A stretch of DNA of 41,654 nt from a virus. The stretch lies in IMG/VR virus record IMGVR_UViG_3300023284_000197, positions 1 through 41,654 of that record. One strand, written 5' to 3'. A program made the translations under genes and the position numbers. The stretch's first letter is position 1, and each line of letters starts with the position of its first letter. Of this stretch, positions 14,960 through 24,309 are shown piece after piece. Under the pieces are notes generated by a model. It was not told where the DNA came from and made no database searches. It worked only from the letters and a program-made list of their open reading frames with translations.

Positions 14960-15358
14960 TTAAACGCCTGGGGTAAAGGTGACGACACCGCTGGATGCAA
15001 ATGCGGCGTCGAAAGTTATAAGCCCATTACTCTCTCCGGTTTGAGAGATATTGCTCATAAAGCCATCAAATGACAGCACCGAGCCATCAGTGTATGTAAC
15101 CGTAATGGCGAATATTTGACTGGTGGAAGTGCCCCAAGTATTGAGAAGTTCCAGATTTTTCAAAATGCCACTAATTGCTAACTCAAGGTTTTTTACACCT
15201 GGCAGCGCCAGCAACTCAGTCCACCCGCTTGAGTTATCATCGGTTGTATCAAGAGGTTCATTGTTAAATGTCGTCCCATTTGTGGTTACACCTACCAACG
15301 TAGACCCACCCACTGTAACTATGACCTCACGTCCGATCATTCCAATTCCAACGCTCAT
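14960..15358 (-). CDS. Major tail (tube) protein
   Basis: The 132-residue beta-rich protein (MSVGIGMIGREVIVTVGGST ... VVTFTPGV) fits the TP901-1/lambda-V-like tail tube class in length, position and composition. LELAISGILKNLELLNTW and SQTGESNGLITFDAAFASSG are typical of tube subunits. It precedes the chaperone pair and overlaps the upstream gene stop by four bases (ATGA). Confidence 0.78.
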   Translation of the reverse strand: MSVGIGMIGREVIVTVGGSTLVGVTTNGTTFNNEPLDTTDDNSSGWTELLALPGVKNLELAISGILKNLELLNTWGTSTSQIFAITVTYTDGSVLSFDGFMSNISQTGESNGLITFDAAFASSGVVTFTPGV

Positions 15359-15783
15359 GTGCTATCTCCTATCGAGTCTCTAAAAGTGAAAAAAGTCATT
15401 GTGTAATTCCATCGGTTGTTGTCGTCTTTTCCAACTGGAATCAGCCCGCCAATGGGGGCAAATTCCAGATATTCGATGCCGTTTAATGTGGTGCGAACCT
15501 GCGCAATCACAAACTGATAGATGTCTCTGGCGCGGTCATACACGGCCAGAACAGCCTCGTTCGTTCCGCCTCGGACCTGGATAGTGAAGGTGGGCTGCTC
15601 GTATTCGTCCTTAATAAGCGCATCAGTCAGCGTTCCAGAATCAAGAACTAATATTTGCTCGTCGATCTCTTTGCCGTTGGCCCCGTTGCCCCACTGAAAC
15701 GAGAATAAATCGGTTCCTGCAACGCCTTTGCCTGCGGTATTCAAGAGCGACTGGATATCTTCAGCCACATTATTTAGAGCCAT
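15355..15783 (-). CDS. Tail terminator-like protein
   Basis: From ATG 15783 the product is 142 residues (MALNNVAEDIQSLLNTAGKG). GGGA six bases upstream supports this start over one eight codons earlier. It lies between the HK97 gp10-like protein and the tail tube, the usual place of the tail terminator (lambda gpU/HK97 gp11-like). The alternation of helix and strand with EQPTFTIQVRG in the middle agrees. It would cap the tail tube and join it to the head. Confidence 0.65.
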   Translation of the reverse strand: MALNNVAEDIQSLLNTAGKGVAGTDLFSFQWGNGANGKEIDEQILVLDSGTLTDALIKDEYEQPTFTIQVRGGTNEAVLAVYDRARDIYQFVIAQVRTTLNGIEYLEFAPIGGLIPVGKDDNNRWNYTMTFFTFRDSIGDST

Positions 15784-16186
15784 TTGATTTCCCGGCAAAT
15801 CTCGCAATGATGTTGATTATTTTTGTTAAATTTCGAGCCACTGCTTTTTGAAGGAATTTATTTTCCCCGCTGTCCCAGTATTTGCCCCTTCCGCTGGAGC
15901 GCGGCTGCCCCTGCAGCTTCATTTCAGCCTCGTGGACAAATGGCGCGTACTCTGCAGCGAATCCCACCTCTGCCACCGGGCCGCTCGGTGTTTTTTCCGT
16001 CACGGCAAATGATGAATTTCTCAACAGACCGGAATCGACTGGCGTCAACTCCATAGACTCGCCTTTTAAAAACAGCGACGCGGCCCTTACCCCGGCCACG
16101 GTGTTGTTTTCAATCTGCCGAGTTGCTTTATTCAGGTTTTCCTGAACCTCTTTAAGTCCAGAAATTTCAACGATTGCTTTTGTCAC
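15770..16186 (-). CDS. HK97 gp10-like head-tail joining protein
   Basis: The 138-residue protein has the gp10-like signature: an N-terminal ISGLKEVQENLNKATRQIEN helix, a LTPVDSGLLRNSS segment (the conserved P-V-D-T/S-G-x-L-R), and VGFAAEYAPFVHEAEM (Y-A-x-x-V-E/H). Proteins of this family form part of the neck between portal and tail. It uses a GTG start that overlaps the preceding stop (GTGA). Confidence 0.85.
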   Translation of the reverse strand: MTKAIVEISGLKEVQENLNKATRQIENNTVAGVRAASLFLKGESMELTPVDSGLLRNSSFAVTEKTPSGPVAEVGFAAEYAPFVHEAEMKLQGQPRSSGRGKYWDSGENKFLQKAVARNLTKIINIIARFAGKSNGSK

Positions 16187-16494
16187 GCTTTGTGCTGTAT
16201 TAAATTTGTCAGCGATGGGTTATCAACATTTGACATTACGATCCTCGACCCACTAGGGGGTGTTGCTGATACATCCACGCCTAAAACCACCCGCGCTCTT
16301 TTTGGAATGAGCACAGTGGCGTAAATAACAAATTCGGTTTTCTGGTCGTCGCCTTTGTCGTCAGTTGCGATGCCGTCTTTGCGCGCCCATCGCGCCTTGA
16401 TCGATACCGGTGCAGAGAATGACGGGCTGCCATTCACGTCGCTGGCGCCTGCCGTCCAGAAGGTCACGTCTTGAGTGAGGGGAAGCAGGCTCAT
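16183..16494 (-). CDS. Head closure / stopper-like protein
   Basis: From ATG 16494 (ATGA overlap with the upstream stop) the product is 103 residues, beginning MSLLPLTQDVTFWTAGASD. Small beta-barrel proteins of this length between the gp6-like adaptor and the gp10-like protein are normally head-closure proteins (lambda FII/SPP1 gp16 type). An upstream start at 16539 would intrude into the adaptor gene and is not used. Confidence 0.65.
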   Translation of the reverse strand: MSLLPLTQDVTFWTAGASDVNGSPSFSAPVSIKARWARKDGIATDDKGDDQKTEFVIYATVLIPKRARVVLGVDVSATPPSGSRIVMSNVDNPSLTNLIQHKA

Positions 16495-16868
16495 GCGAAT
16501 ACGATTCCTGGTTCGCGCTTCTCGAATTCCTGCAAGCATCCGTTGGAAATCGTGTTTGCCATCTGCCCGAAGTTGGTAGCCATGATTCCAGAATGACTGG
16601 AAACATTGCCGCGAGAGGCGGTAACAGAAGACCCCTCCACGCGCTCAGATATGATTGCCAGGCTTGGGTCTGTCTGCGCGGCTAGGTGCGCGGAGACGTA
16701 AATCTCTATGCACTCCAGCTCCGCATCCGTTAAATCCGATCCACACGGGCTTGCAGCCAAGCGATCTACCATGCCATTTGCGCACGATATAAATGGAACG
16801 GCTAAATCTGCAATGGTGGTGCCAGGAATGACCGCTCTAACCTGTGCATCTAAAACTGGTCTAGCCAT
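16491..16868 (-). CDS. Head-tail adaptor (gp6-like / DUF4054-like)
   Basis: The 125-residue helical protein contains the pattern D-x-x-x-x-I-x-A-H-L-A (LECIEIYVSAHLAAQ) and ISERVEGSSVTASRG, typical of the phage adaptor family that extends the portal ring. It follows the capsid gene and a small coiled-coil gene. Confidence 0.72.
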   Translation of the reverse strand: MARPVLDAQVRAVIPGTTIADLAVPFISCANGMVDRLAASPCGSDLTDAELECIEIYVSAHLAAQTDPSLAIISERVEGSSVTASRGNVSSHSGIMATNFGQMANTISNGCLQEFEKREPGIVFA

Positions 16869-16920
16869 TTTTTTCGCCTATAAAATCTGGCCACAACCCC
16901 GAAGGATTGCGGCCAGAGAT

Positions 16921-17148
16921 TTACTTCTTGGCAAGCTGCGCTTTCAATTCGGCGTTCTCAGCCTCCAGCGCTTTCAGCTTGTCGCCGTCTTTTTTCGAGG
17001 CTTTGTAAGCCCTCGCAGGCTCGACTTTATTCACCAGGTTTTTGGCCTGCGTTTCGGTCAGAGAAACTTCATCTCCGACCTCCAAACTCTTACCGGCAGC
17101 CGTGGTGTTTGGGCGAGTTACGACATATTTCTCTTTTTTGTCACTCAT
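16921..17148 (-). CDS. Small capsid-associated protein with C-terminal coiled coil
   Basis: The 75-residue protein directly follows the major capsid gene. The first half (YVVTRPNTTAAGKSLEVGDE, then VSLTETQAKNLVNKV) is a small beta unit seen in phage proteins after the capsid gene. The last 25 residues (KLKALEAENAELKAQLAKK) form a clear leucine-type coiled coil. It may be a minor head or connector-associated protein; the role is unproven. Confidence 0.65.
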   Translation of the reverse strand: MSDKKEKYVVTRPNTTAAGKSLEVGDEVSLTETQAKNLVNKVEPARAYKASKKDGDKLKALEAENAELKAQLAKK

Positions 17149-17160
17149 CGTTCGTCTCCG

Positions 17161-18177
17161 TTAAATTGAGCCAATTGCAAAGCCAACCTTGCCGTCACTG
17201 TCAACCATGAGCAGCGGCGCGCCAGCCGCGAACGTGGTAAACACCTGAGGCTGGGTGGGATTGATTTTCTGATGAGGGACTGAAACAACATCCGACTCCA
17301 GCACCCATTTCACAGTACGACTGTCCATCTCAACCAGGGCGACGGTTTTGTCGGCCAGGAATTCGGCGGCTTTCACGCCCTTGATTTGTGTGATACGGAG
17401 AAGGCGATCTAGAATGGTATCGCTACCTTTCTGCTCGCTGTGATCTTGCTCCAGCTTCATCGCGATATCATTAGAGACATACATCATCACGCTGTCATTC
17501 AGTACGCCGCCCTGGTTGTTCCACAGCTCAGCGAGCCCGGCAATGGTCTCATTGACGATGGTCACGCCAGTGGTGGCTAACAGCGTCCAGTCCGATATGG
17601 TGAACGTGGCGCGATTCGGGTGGGTTGTGTAGCCGAACAGGTTGAAAAGCGTCCCGTTGAAATTCACCGCAATATCAGCGCCATTGAACAGCGTGTTCTC
17701 AATCGCCTCCGACACTTTGCGCCCAGACTCGACAAATCCTTGTGTGCGCTTGATGTCGAAGCCCTGTTGACGCCAGGGGATTTCGAACGACTGGTGGTAA
17801 ATCGGCACAGGCACATAGGTCAGAGCAAACGACGTGTCGTTGTTCTGATTTGAACCCGGTGACATTTCAATTGCAGCGTCCCTGAACTCGTTGACATCCT
17901 CGAAGCCGACCAGGGTCTCCCCCAGGTCAGCAGGCATTGTCAGCCCCATACTGATGAGGTCAGACACGCCATTTAGTACACGACGGCGAATTTGAACGAC
18001 CTGCTCTTGAATGCGATCAAAGGTTTTCGACCGCAAAGCGCCTGCATTTGTGTACAGGTCTGACTCGCCAAGCTTATTGACAATATCCTGTTGAACATCG
18101 CCGGAATTGTGCATCAGCGCAGAAAAATCAATGCCGGATTCCGCGCCTAAGCTTTTTTGAAGTTTATTAAATTGCAT
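17161..18177 (-). CDS. Major capsid protein
   Basis: The 338-residue protein lies after the scaffold/protease-like and decoration-like genes. It begins MQFNKLQKSLGAESGIDFSA and has the E-loop and P-domain style of HK97-fold capsids related to encapsulin/linocin (DUF6260-like): IYHQSFEIPWRQQGFDIKRT, GRKVSEAIENTLFNG, NDIAMKLEQDHSEQKGSDT, then an A-domain ending DGKVGFAIGSI. There is no long N-terminal delta domain. It forms the icosahedral shell. Confidence 0.85.
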   Translation of the reverse strand: MQFNKLQKSLGAESGIDFSALMHNSGDVQQDIVNKLGESDLYTNAGALRSKTFDRIQEQVVQIRRRVLNGVSDLISMGLTMPADLGETLVGFEDVNEFRDAAIEMSPGSNQNNDTSFALTYVPVPIYHQSFEIPWRQQGFDIKRTQGFVESGRKVSEAIENTLFNGADIAVNFNGTLFNLFGYTTHPNRATFTISDWTLLATTGVTIVNETIAGLAELWNNQGGVLNDSVMMYVSNDIAMKLEQDHSEQKGSDTILDRLLRITQIKGVKAAEFLADKTVALVEMDSRTVKWVLESDVVSVPHQKINPTQPQVFTTFAAGAPLLMVDSDGKVGFAIGSI

Positions 18178-18188
18178 TTCATCTCTCC

Positions 18189-18632
18189 TTAAGCGATGCG
18201 GATGCGGATGCGGGCATCTGAGCCAGAGGCGACTACAGTTTCCAGCGGTTTAGCGACAAGCGCACCAGACACGGGCGTTGCTGCAACGGATTTTTTGAAC
18301 GTGCCGTCCCCGTTCGAGGACAGGAAGTCGGCGGGCGTTACTGATTGGCCGTCTTTCAAAAAAGCAAAGACTTCATCGCCAGTTCGGAACGCCGAAACTC
18401 GCACGGTCTCGCCATCCAGATAGACGCGGTTAATGTCACCCGCTGCAGCAATGGAGGTCTCAGCAAAAACAGGCAATGCTGTGCCGTCTGCCGTGGCGTG
18501 TTTGATTGACTTACCGTTCAGGTCCAGGTCGATCAGCATGCCGGGGATAATGGCTTGACTTGCCAACATGACCGCTTCGCTGATGACCGGCTCAGTGGCC
18601 GCGACCAGTTTGATTGTGTTTGGAATAGCCAT
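18189..18632 (-). CDS. Capsid decoration/cement-like protein
   Basis: The 147-residue beta-rich protein (MAIPNTIKLVAATEPVISEA) lies between the scaffold and capsid genes. This is the common location of head-stabilising proteins of the DUF2190/gp24-like type. Hydrophobic strands alternate with G-D-x-V turns (GDEVFAFLKDGQSV). Its ATG shares bases with the upstream TAA (TAATG). Confidence 0.6.
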   Translation of the reverse strand: MAIPNTIKLVAATEPVISEAVMLASQAIIPGMLIDLDLNGKSIKHATADGTALPVFAETSIAAAGDINRVYLDGETVRVSAFRTGDEVFAFLKDGQSVTPADFLSSNGDGTFKKSVAATPVSGALVAKPLETVVASGSDARIRIRIA

Positions 18633-19954
18633 TACTTATCCTCCGCGTAAGCTTCGGTCCAGGCGCCAAAAACCGGCTCCTTACCTGAATTAATGGAAAG
18701 CCCACCGGGGCGAGCCGAGTTGTCAGCAGATTTTTTCTGCCCCTTCAGGCTGTTGCTGATTTTCATCAACATGGCCTCGGGCATATTCGCAAGATCATCG
18801 GAATTGAAGTCCTCGGAATTCTCCGCGATCTCTTTGCGCAGGGTTTCCACACGCTCGGCCTGTTCGGCTTTGTATGCGTCATAACCCGCTTTGTTTTCCG
18901 TGTACTCTTTGAATGAGTCGCGGTTCTCGGTGTACTCTGCTAAAGGTTTTTCAACCTCTGAGAGCTTGTCGGCGGAATTCTGCGCGGCCTCGTACTCGGC
19001 GGCATTAACCACCTTGTGACCGGCATCTTCGACCAGCTGTTTGGCTTCGCTAAAAGAAGTCATAGCTTGTTCTCCAGATTGGTGGTTTTGCGTTTGTGAA
19101 CCGATTCCGGCCATGGGCCTGGGTTCATATATCACCTGGCGCTCCACTTCCGTGGCGACGCCCAGTAATTCGATAACGCCGCTTTCTGACAGCGTAAATT
19201 CTTGCGTGAATGTCTTTCCGTCCACGACATAGACGGCAGCGCTCTCATCGAGAATCACATCCTCAACATCAAGTCGTTTGTCGTCGGGTAAAAAAAGATG
19301 CGCCCTAAGTTTTAGCCGGAGCTTTTCAAACACCCCGCTGGAGGTAATGTGATTTAGCGCTTCCTCAACATCCGCTTTATCGAGATTGGCCATCGCCACA
19401 GATTCGTTGTTGTGCGTAACCTCTGTGCCAAACTCCTCGCCTGCTGCCTTTTCGTTGAGCAGTAGGGCTACGTGGTCAAACTTAAAATCCCTGCCGACAG
19501 CGTTGAATTCATGCCCGTCCTGGGTGCCGTCTCGGTTCTCCCTGGTCAACCTGAGCCCGGTGGACACGCCCAGTTTTTTGCCTTTTTTAATCCGCTTGAT
19601 AATTTCCTTGCCGCCGTCGCTTGTGTTTGCAACTTCGATGTCAATCCATAATTCGTTAGTGACTACCTTTCCGCGCTTTTTTGGATTGCGCACAAACGCG
19701 CCAATGTTGTGAGCATTGATTGCCATTGGGTGAAAAGCGGAAACGGGCTCGCCGTTAACTTCGGGGTGACGGTTTGGCGCGGGCAGATTGTCAAGCTGGT
19801 CAAATGAATTCGACACTTCGGCATCTGGGTATAAAATTCCATTCATCACAGAATCACCGACAATAGGCACCATATTCACAACCAGGTGCTCTCTGCCGTT
19901 TGTTCTGCGCACACGAAAACCGCCAGCAGTGCTGGAGTTGATTGCTATTAACAA
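18632..19954 (-). CDS. Prohead protease-scaffold fusion (DUF2213-like)
   Basis: The 440-residue protein has an N-terminal DUF2213-like domain (about 1-180: GVSTGLRL ... VGRDFKFDHVALLLN) and a C-terminal helical, acidic scaffold region (about 290-420, KLSEVEKPLAEYTENRDSFKEYTENKAGYDAYKAEQ). Such proteins are thought to provide maturation protease and scaffolding in one chain. TTG 19954 is the start, with AGGA seven bases upstream. No ATG is available nearby. Confidence 0.75.
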   Translation of the reverse strand: MLIAINSSTAGGFRVRRTNGREHLVVNMVPIVGDSVMNGILYPDAEVSNSFDQLDNLPAPNRHPEVNGEPVSAFHPMAINAHNIGAFVRNPKKRGKVVTNELWIDIEVANTSDGGKEIIKRIKKGKKLGVSTGLRLTRENRDGTQDGHEFNAVGRDFKFDHVALLLNEKAAGEEFGTEVTHNNESVAMANLDKADVEEALNHITSSGVFEKLRLKLRAHLFLPDDKRLDVEDVILDESAAVYVVDGKTFTQEFTLSESGVIELLGVATEVERQVIYEPRPMAGIGSQTQNHQSGEQAMTSFSEAKQLVEDAGHKVVNAAEYEAAQNSADKLSEVEKPLAEYTENRDSFKEYTENKAGYDAYKAEQAERVETLRKEIAENSEDFNSDDLANMPEAMLMKISNSLKGQKKSADNSARPGGLSINSGKEPVFGAWTEAYAEDK

Positions 19955-19963
19955 AATGATTTC

Positions 19964-20863
19964 CTACGTTGAGGAGCGCTCAAGCTCTAAAAGTTCTGAG
20001 CGCTCTTTGGAGAATTTCTGTTTTTTGACTTCGGTGTCAGTGCCTTGAATGACGGGCGCCAAACCACAGCGACAATTCCAGGGCGATACACCTTTGCGGC
20101 GGCGGGCCTCTTTCGGCGTGAAGATCTGGCCGTGCCACCTGGCGTGTAGGTGCCGCACTCTGCTGTCACGGGCGGACAGCCAGCGTAAGCCGACCTCCTC
20201 TCCTATCGCCTCAGAAGCAGCCTCCGCCTCATTTATTTGAGCTTGGCCAAATGCCTGATTGGTTTCGGTCTGAGCAATGACTTTCGCCCGCGACCTGCTT
20301 ACGCCAGTCCTTTCGCGGATGGCCGCAGCCGTGTCTCGAACGCTTTTGCCCTCGGCCACTGCATCAAATAAAATCTGCCGGGTTTCTTTGGCCAGCGCAT
20401 CCGTCCAACCTTTGAGGCTGTCATAGCTGCGCGTGAACAGAAACTCCAGGGCGTCCCGGTGGATAGGTAATGCTGCTTGAATACCCAGTGAAGGCGTTGC
20501 TGTAAAAGCCGTTATCTGACCGGCTATAGACGCTGCTTGCTGTGCTTGCAGCGGTGTTAGTGTTGATGTCAGTTGCGCACCGAATCGCTCCAGGCTGCGC
20601 TCGTACGCCTGCAGTTGGTATTTGGCTTGCCAGTTGGGCGGCTCCGCTGTCTCCAGCAATAATCGGTCAATCTCATCTCGCACAAAATCCATGTACGCCG
20701 ATGCTTGTGTCTGATCGAGGCCCAAATCTTTATTGACAACCAGGTCATTGCGCCGCTCAAGCTCATCGAGGATCGAGGCGGTGAACTCACGCCAGCGCCT
20801 GTTGACTTCCCTCTCCCAATTCCGCTCTATCGTGATTGTCCGCGTGGGATTGGCGCTAGCCAT
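19964..20863 (-). CDS. Minor head protein (SPP1 gp7 / Mu F-like)
   Basis: About 299 residues. The C-terminal domain carries the Mu-F/SPP1 gp7 signature: SRSRAKVIAQTETNQAFGQA, then WLSARDSRVRHLHARWHGQ and SPWNCRCGLAPV (the conserved D-x-R-x-x-H ... P-x-x-C-R-C). These proteins assist head assembly and DNA ejection and are encoded after the portal. ATG 20863 is chosen; a TTG four codons upstream is also possible. The gene overlaps the portal stop. Confidence 0.88.
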   Translation of the reverse strand: MASANPTRTITIERNWEREVNRRWREFTASILDELERRNDLVVNKDLGLDQTQASAYMDFVRDEIDRLLLETAEPPNWQAKYQLQAYERSLERFGAQLTSTLTPLQAQQAASIAGQITAFTATPSLGIQAALPIHRDALEFLFTRSYDSLKGWTDALAKETRQILFDAVAEGKSVRDTAAAIRERTGVSRSRAKVIAQTETNQAFGQAQINEAEAASEAIGEEVGLRWLSARDSRVRHLHARWHGQIFTPKEARRRKGVSPWNCRCGLAPVIQGTDTEVKKQKFSKERSELLELERSST

Positions 20864-22172
20864 CCAGTGAGTCAACCTTCAATCCGTCCAGGCCCAGGAG
20901 CGGAATTGCCGACTCCATATCAATCTCATCGCCGCCAATGGTTGATTTAGCAGTGGTCAGTTTCACCAGGGTATCGGCCTTCTTGTTGCCGATGTCGGCG
21001 CGGTCTTTTTCGTTCAGAGCCTCGACCACCGGCCACTCTATTCTGAATTCATCCGGTAGTTTCAGCCCGCCAGCTTCAGCCAGGATCTGAAGCGCGCGCA
21101 ACAACCACAGCGAACAGACCTGCTCCTGGCGATCACTGACCAGGTTGTTCCACGACTCTTTGTCCTCATTTCCAGCCAGTTGCCCGCCGCCCTCACCGGT
21201 TAAAATCCGCATACGCATACCGGTTTGCGCGGCAACCTCTTGTAAAGACACCTTGGCAGTGCCTGTGGGGTCGTAGTGCGTGGTATTCAGTGTGTGGGCC
21301 TTCACTCCAATCAGCCGCATGAAGTTCTGCATTCCGTTGTTGAAGCCCTCGACCTCCTCTTTAAATTGGTCGAGCGCCTTGGTGTCGGAGGCGTTGAAGT
21401 CTTTATCGATCTCCAGAGCAACTTTGCCGCTGGCATTCCTAAAATACGCTTCAGCGGCACCGCCAACTGATTTGTTTAAATCCTCAATGCGATTGGCGAT
21501 CGGCAGGAGACTCGACCGGCCCTCAATGTCATTATTTAGTGCGCCCTCAGCCATGTGCACAATGCGCGACCAGTGGACTTTGATCGGCTGGCGGATTTCA
21601 GCGGTGGATTGCTGCCCGTCTGCGCGAGTGACCGACAATTCGTACTGAGTAGGCTTCCCGTAGCGCTCATTCGCGGGGTCACTCTCGTACCGCGTGATGG
21701 TGATATCGTCTTCTTTGTACGGCGAGAAATAAACACCCTCAAAATCGCTTCCGATAGACCCGGCAGGCATGTCTGCTTTCAGTCCGTCCGGCAGGCCGAT
21801 AAATAAAACAGAGTAGCGGCCAATCCTATTGAGGATGTCGGCCCGCTCAAGCTTCTGGAATAAGCCCAGGCGCTTCAGGGCCTTGATCTCATCCTCAAGC
21901 ACCACGTTATCGCCCACCATAACGCTCACGCCCTCTCGCCAGCAGCTTTTAGGTAGTGCATCGACTACGCGATTGGCATAGCCCGAACGGGAGTACATAT
22001 CGAAGAAGTATTGAAACTCAGGATTTTCTGTGTAGCCGTAAATCTGGTTTAGGTCGCGCTTGCCGTCCTTCTGCAAGCCAAATATTGACAATACATCCCT
22101 GAATCTAGCGGTTAATTCTTGTACTACGTTAAGCTGGTGGACAATAGAGGGGCCTTTATTTCTCCACCACAT
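20856..22172 (-). CDS. Portal protein (DUF1073-type)
   Basis: The 438-residue protein resembles the DUF1073 portal family: an N-terminal YTENPEFQYFFDMYSRSGYA, then NRVVDALPKSCWREG and RADILNRIGRYSVLFIGLPDG. A central GGAAEAYFRNASGKVALEI is followed by RILTGEGGGQLAGNEDKESW (the conserved G-x-x-A-G-x-E-D). The portal ring sits at one head vertex and is the DNA entry and exit channel. The position after the terminases and before the minor head gene agrees. Confidence 0.87.
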   Translation of the reverse strand: MWWRNKGPSIVHQLNVVQELTARFRDVLSIFGLQKDGKRDLNQIYGYTENPEFQYFFDMYSRSGYANRVVDALPKSCWREGVSVMVGDNVVLEDEIKALKRLGLFQKLERADILNRIGRYSVLFIGLPDGLKADMPAGSIGSDFEGVYFSPYKEDDITITRYESDPANERYGKPTQYELSVTRADGQQSTAEIRQPIKVHWSRIVHMAEGALNNDIEGRSSLLPIANRIEDLNKSVGGAAEAYFRNASGKVALEIDKDFNASDTKALDQFKEEVEGFNNGMQNFMRLIGVKAHTLNTTHYDPTGTAKVSLQEVAAQTGMRMRILTGEGGGQLAGNEDKESWNNLVSDRQEQVCSLWLLRALQILAEAGGLKLPDEFRIEWPVVEALNEKDRADIGNKKADTLVKLTTAKSTIGGDEIDMESAIPLLGLDGLKVDSLDG

Positions 22173-22590
22173 TTATGATTCTCTCCAGCTCGATATAGGC
22201 ATCGCTGATGTTTGCAGTAGCCGTCCCAGTTTCCGGGCCAAATACCAACGCAAACTCAACCAGACCAGATAAGTTTCTTTCAAATTGCCGATGCTCAAAA
22301 TGAATGTCCCCCATGTTTTTAGGCTCTTGCCTATGTGTACTGCCCTGGGCAGCACTGTCGATCAGAAAGTCAGCCATAAATGCACGACTGGTCTGCGTGA
22401 TGTTCCAGGCATACCCTGTCGATAGCCGATATTTTCCATCCGGCAGGTCCACGGAAAATCTGATTTTATCGGCAGGGGTTATGGAAAAAGCAATGCTGGA
22501 TGGGCTGGACCCCAGCGATTCCCGGTAAGCCCGCACTGGGCTCGCGTAGAATGCCTTGCCGCGCCCATCCCCGCAGTTCACTGCTGCCAC
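22156..22590 (-). CDS. Hypothetical head-module protein, 144 aa
   Basis: This 144-residue beta-rich protein starts at GTG 22590, overlaps the gene before it and overlaps the portal start by 17 bases. No family is recognised. The content (TPADKIRFSVDLPDGKYRLS) suggests a compact beta fold. Its place between terminase and portal is unusual for a core gene and may mark an accessory structural protein. Confidence 0.6.
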   Translation of the reverse strand: MAAVNCGDGRGKAFYASPVRAYRESLGSSPSSIAFSITPADKIRFSVDLPDGKYRLSTGYAWNITQTSRAFMADFLIDSAAQGSTHRQEPKNMGDIHFEHRQFERNLSGLVEFALVFGPETGTATANISDAYIELERIINVVEK

Positions 22591-23054
22591 CTGGTCAGCG
22601 TGACAAAATACGCCTTGTCAGCATCCAAGCCGGTGACTGAGAACTTAATCCCGTCGAACACACCCTCGAACGGCTCGTATAGAAATTCTTTGGTTAGGTC
22701 CAGGTCTTGATCGGCCTGGATAAATGGCAGCGATAAAAACGGTCGCAGAGCCAAACAGAAGCTCCCCGCTGTCGGTACGGTGTTGGATAATTCGTTGAAA
22801 TCAGATTCATTCAGCACCCCCGAAGGCAGCGCCGCCTTTAACACCACCGAAACACTGACCTGGTTGCGCTTTGACGTGATGAATGTCGAGCCGTACAGAT
22901 CAACCAGCAAGCTCTCCGCGATGTTGTCGGATAGCTCGAGTGTCGATACGTCCCGGGGATTATTGCCGCTCGCGTCCCGCAGCCCCTCCGGAGTTACTAC
23001 AATATCGCCGTCACTTTCGGTAAATGGTCCTAGAAAATCTGTGATCCTGCCCAT
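22578..23054 (-). CDS. Hypothetical protein between terminase and portal, 158 aa
   Basis: From ATG 23054 the protein begins MGRITDFLGPFTESDGDIVV. A TTG at 23078 would overlap the terminase end. It is beta-rich and contains KRNQVSVSVVLKAALPSG. The gene and the next one are paired and overlapping, so the products may interact. I do not recognise either. Confidence 0.6.
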   Translation of the reverse strand: MGRITDFLGPFTESDGDIVVTPEGLRDASGNNPRDVSTLELSDNIAESLLVDLYGSTFITSKRNQVSVSVVLKAALPSGVLNESDFNELSNTVPTAGSFCLALRPFLSLPFIQADQDLDLTKEFLYEPFEGVFDGIKFSVTGLDADKAYFVTLTRWQQ

Positions 23055-23058
23055 AGCG

Positions 23059-24309
23059 TCACCACTGAAGTACGCCAACGCTCGATCTTTGCTTTATCAG
23101 TGGCGCCAGGCTGTAGCGCACCGCGTCCCAACAATGATCATTGCCTTTCAGCAACGTCGGCAAAATATCGCCTGTCAGCCGGTCGCGTTTATAACGCCAT
23201 AACCGTGCCTCCTCGATAGTATGGACACAGGATGGGTCTATCACAATATTATACGATCGTAGTTTACTTACTCCGTCCTCAACGCTGCCGGGCCACTTGT
23301 CAGCAGCAACAACGCGAGGCCATTTATGGTGGTTCATATAGCTGATTAGCTCTGGTCTGGCGTTATCAGCTCGTACCGTGTGCTTCCTGGCATCCGGTAT
23401 GTGGTTAAAGAATTCAGGGGTATCGTTGATCTCAATGCCGTGGCCGTACACCTCGCGGCGTATGTACAGCGTGTCGCCCTTTACCCAACACTCAATCAGT
23501 GTGTTTGGATCAACGGAGAAGCCCCAGTCAGCGCCGTAGTAGGGGCCATCCCAGAAGGCGTCAACTTCAAGCTCATCTATGCGCCAGCGGCCTGCTAGTA
23601 CCTGATCATCTGACTTGGTGTTGTACTCGCCCAGCCATATGTGGGCGTAGCCGTCCGGGTCTCTAAGTAAGCGCCGGGCGGCCTCTTTTTTCGACTTGTT
23701 TGTGCAGAATGGGTTGTCTGTGAAATTCGTCGAAACACAAATTGCATCAGGGTCGCCCTCCATGCTGCGAAAAAGCACGTCAACAGGGTCTGTTTCCTGA
23801 TCCGGGTTCCACGAGAACCAAATCTCCGACCCCTCGCCACGGATCGTGGGTACTAGCAAATCTATCGATCTATTTGAAAGACGCTGCGCTTCATCAACCC
23901 ACGCAATGCCAAAGTCCTCCAGGGATTTGATGGAATCCGCTGTGTGATCCTGCATCCCCTGGAAGAGAATGACTTCACTTCCGCCGTCGTGTCGTTTGCG
24001 TCTAATCTCGGTATCACGTATATCAAACAGGCGGGAAACGCCCATTGCTCGAATCTTTTTCTCAACTAAGCGCTTTGCTGAATATTTTAGTGACTTCAGA
24101 GTTTCCCGAATGCAAACAGACGACAAATATGGCTCACAGACGTGATACTCAACCAACCGCTCTGCGTAAAAATGTGATTTGCCGCCAGCCCTACCGCCTT
24201 TGGCCCCTTTGAGGTCAGATGGTTGCAGAAGCGGAACCGCCCATTCTGGCGTCGGCAGCTCAAGATTCGTCCGGTAAGTTGTCGGTAGATCAACTACCAC
24301 TCTTGACAA
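23059..24309 (-). CDS. terL: Terminase large subunit
   Basis: The 416-residue protein is the packaging motor. The Walker A-like loop is GAKGGRAGGKSH (35-46), Walker B is IAWVDEAQ (135-142), and the C-terminal RNase-H-like nuclease begins at YYGADWGFSVDP with Asp261. The protein is of the PBSX/Terminase_3 class by layout. The start at TTG 24309 overlaps terS by 20 bases; GTG 24300 is an alternative. It cuts concatemers and drives DNA into the prohead with ATP. Confidence 0.93.
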   Translation of the reverse strand: MSRVVVDLPTTYRTNLELPTPEWAVPLLQPSDLKGAKGGRAGGKSHFYAERLVEYHVCEPYLSSVCIRETLKSLKYSAKRLVEKKIRAMGVSRLFDIRDTEIRRKRHDGGSEVILFQGMQDHTADSIKSLEDFGIAWVDEAQRLSNRSIDLLVPTIRGEGSEIWFSWNPDQETDPVDVLFRSMEGDPDAICVSTNFTDNPFCTNKSKKEAARRLLRDPDGYAHIWLGEYNTKSDDQVLAGRWRIDELEVDAFWDGPYYGADWGFSVDPNTLIECWVKGDTLYIRREVYGHGIEINDTPEFFNHIPDARKHTVRADNARPELISYMNHHKWPRVVAADKWPGSVEDGVSKLRSYNIVIDPSCVHTIEEARLWRYKRDRLTGDILPTLLKGNDHCWDAVRYSLAPLIKQRSSVGVLQW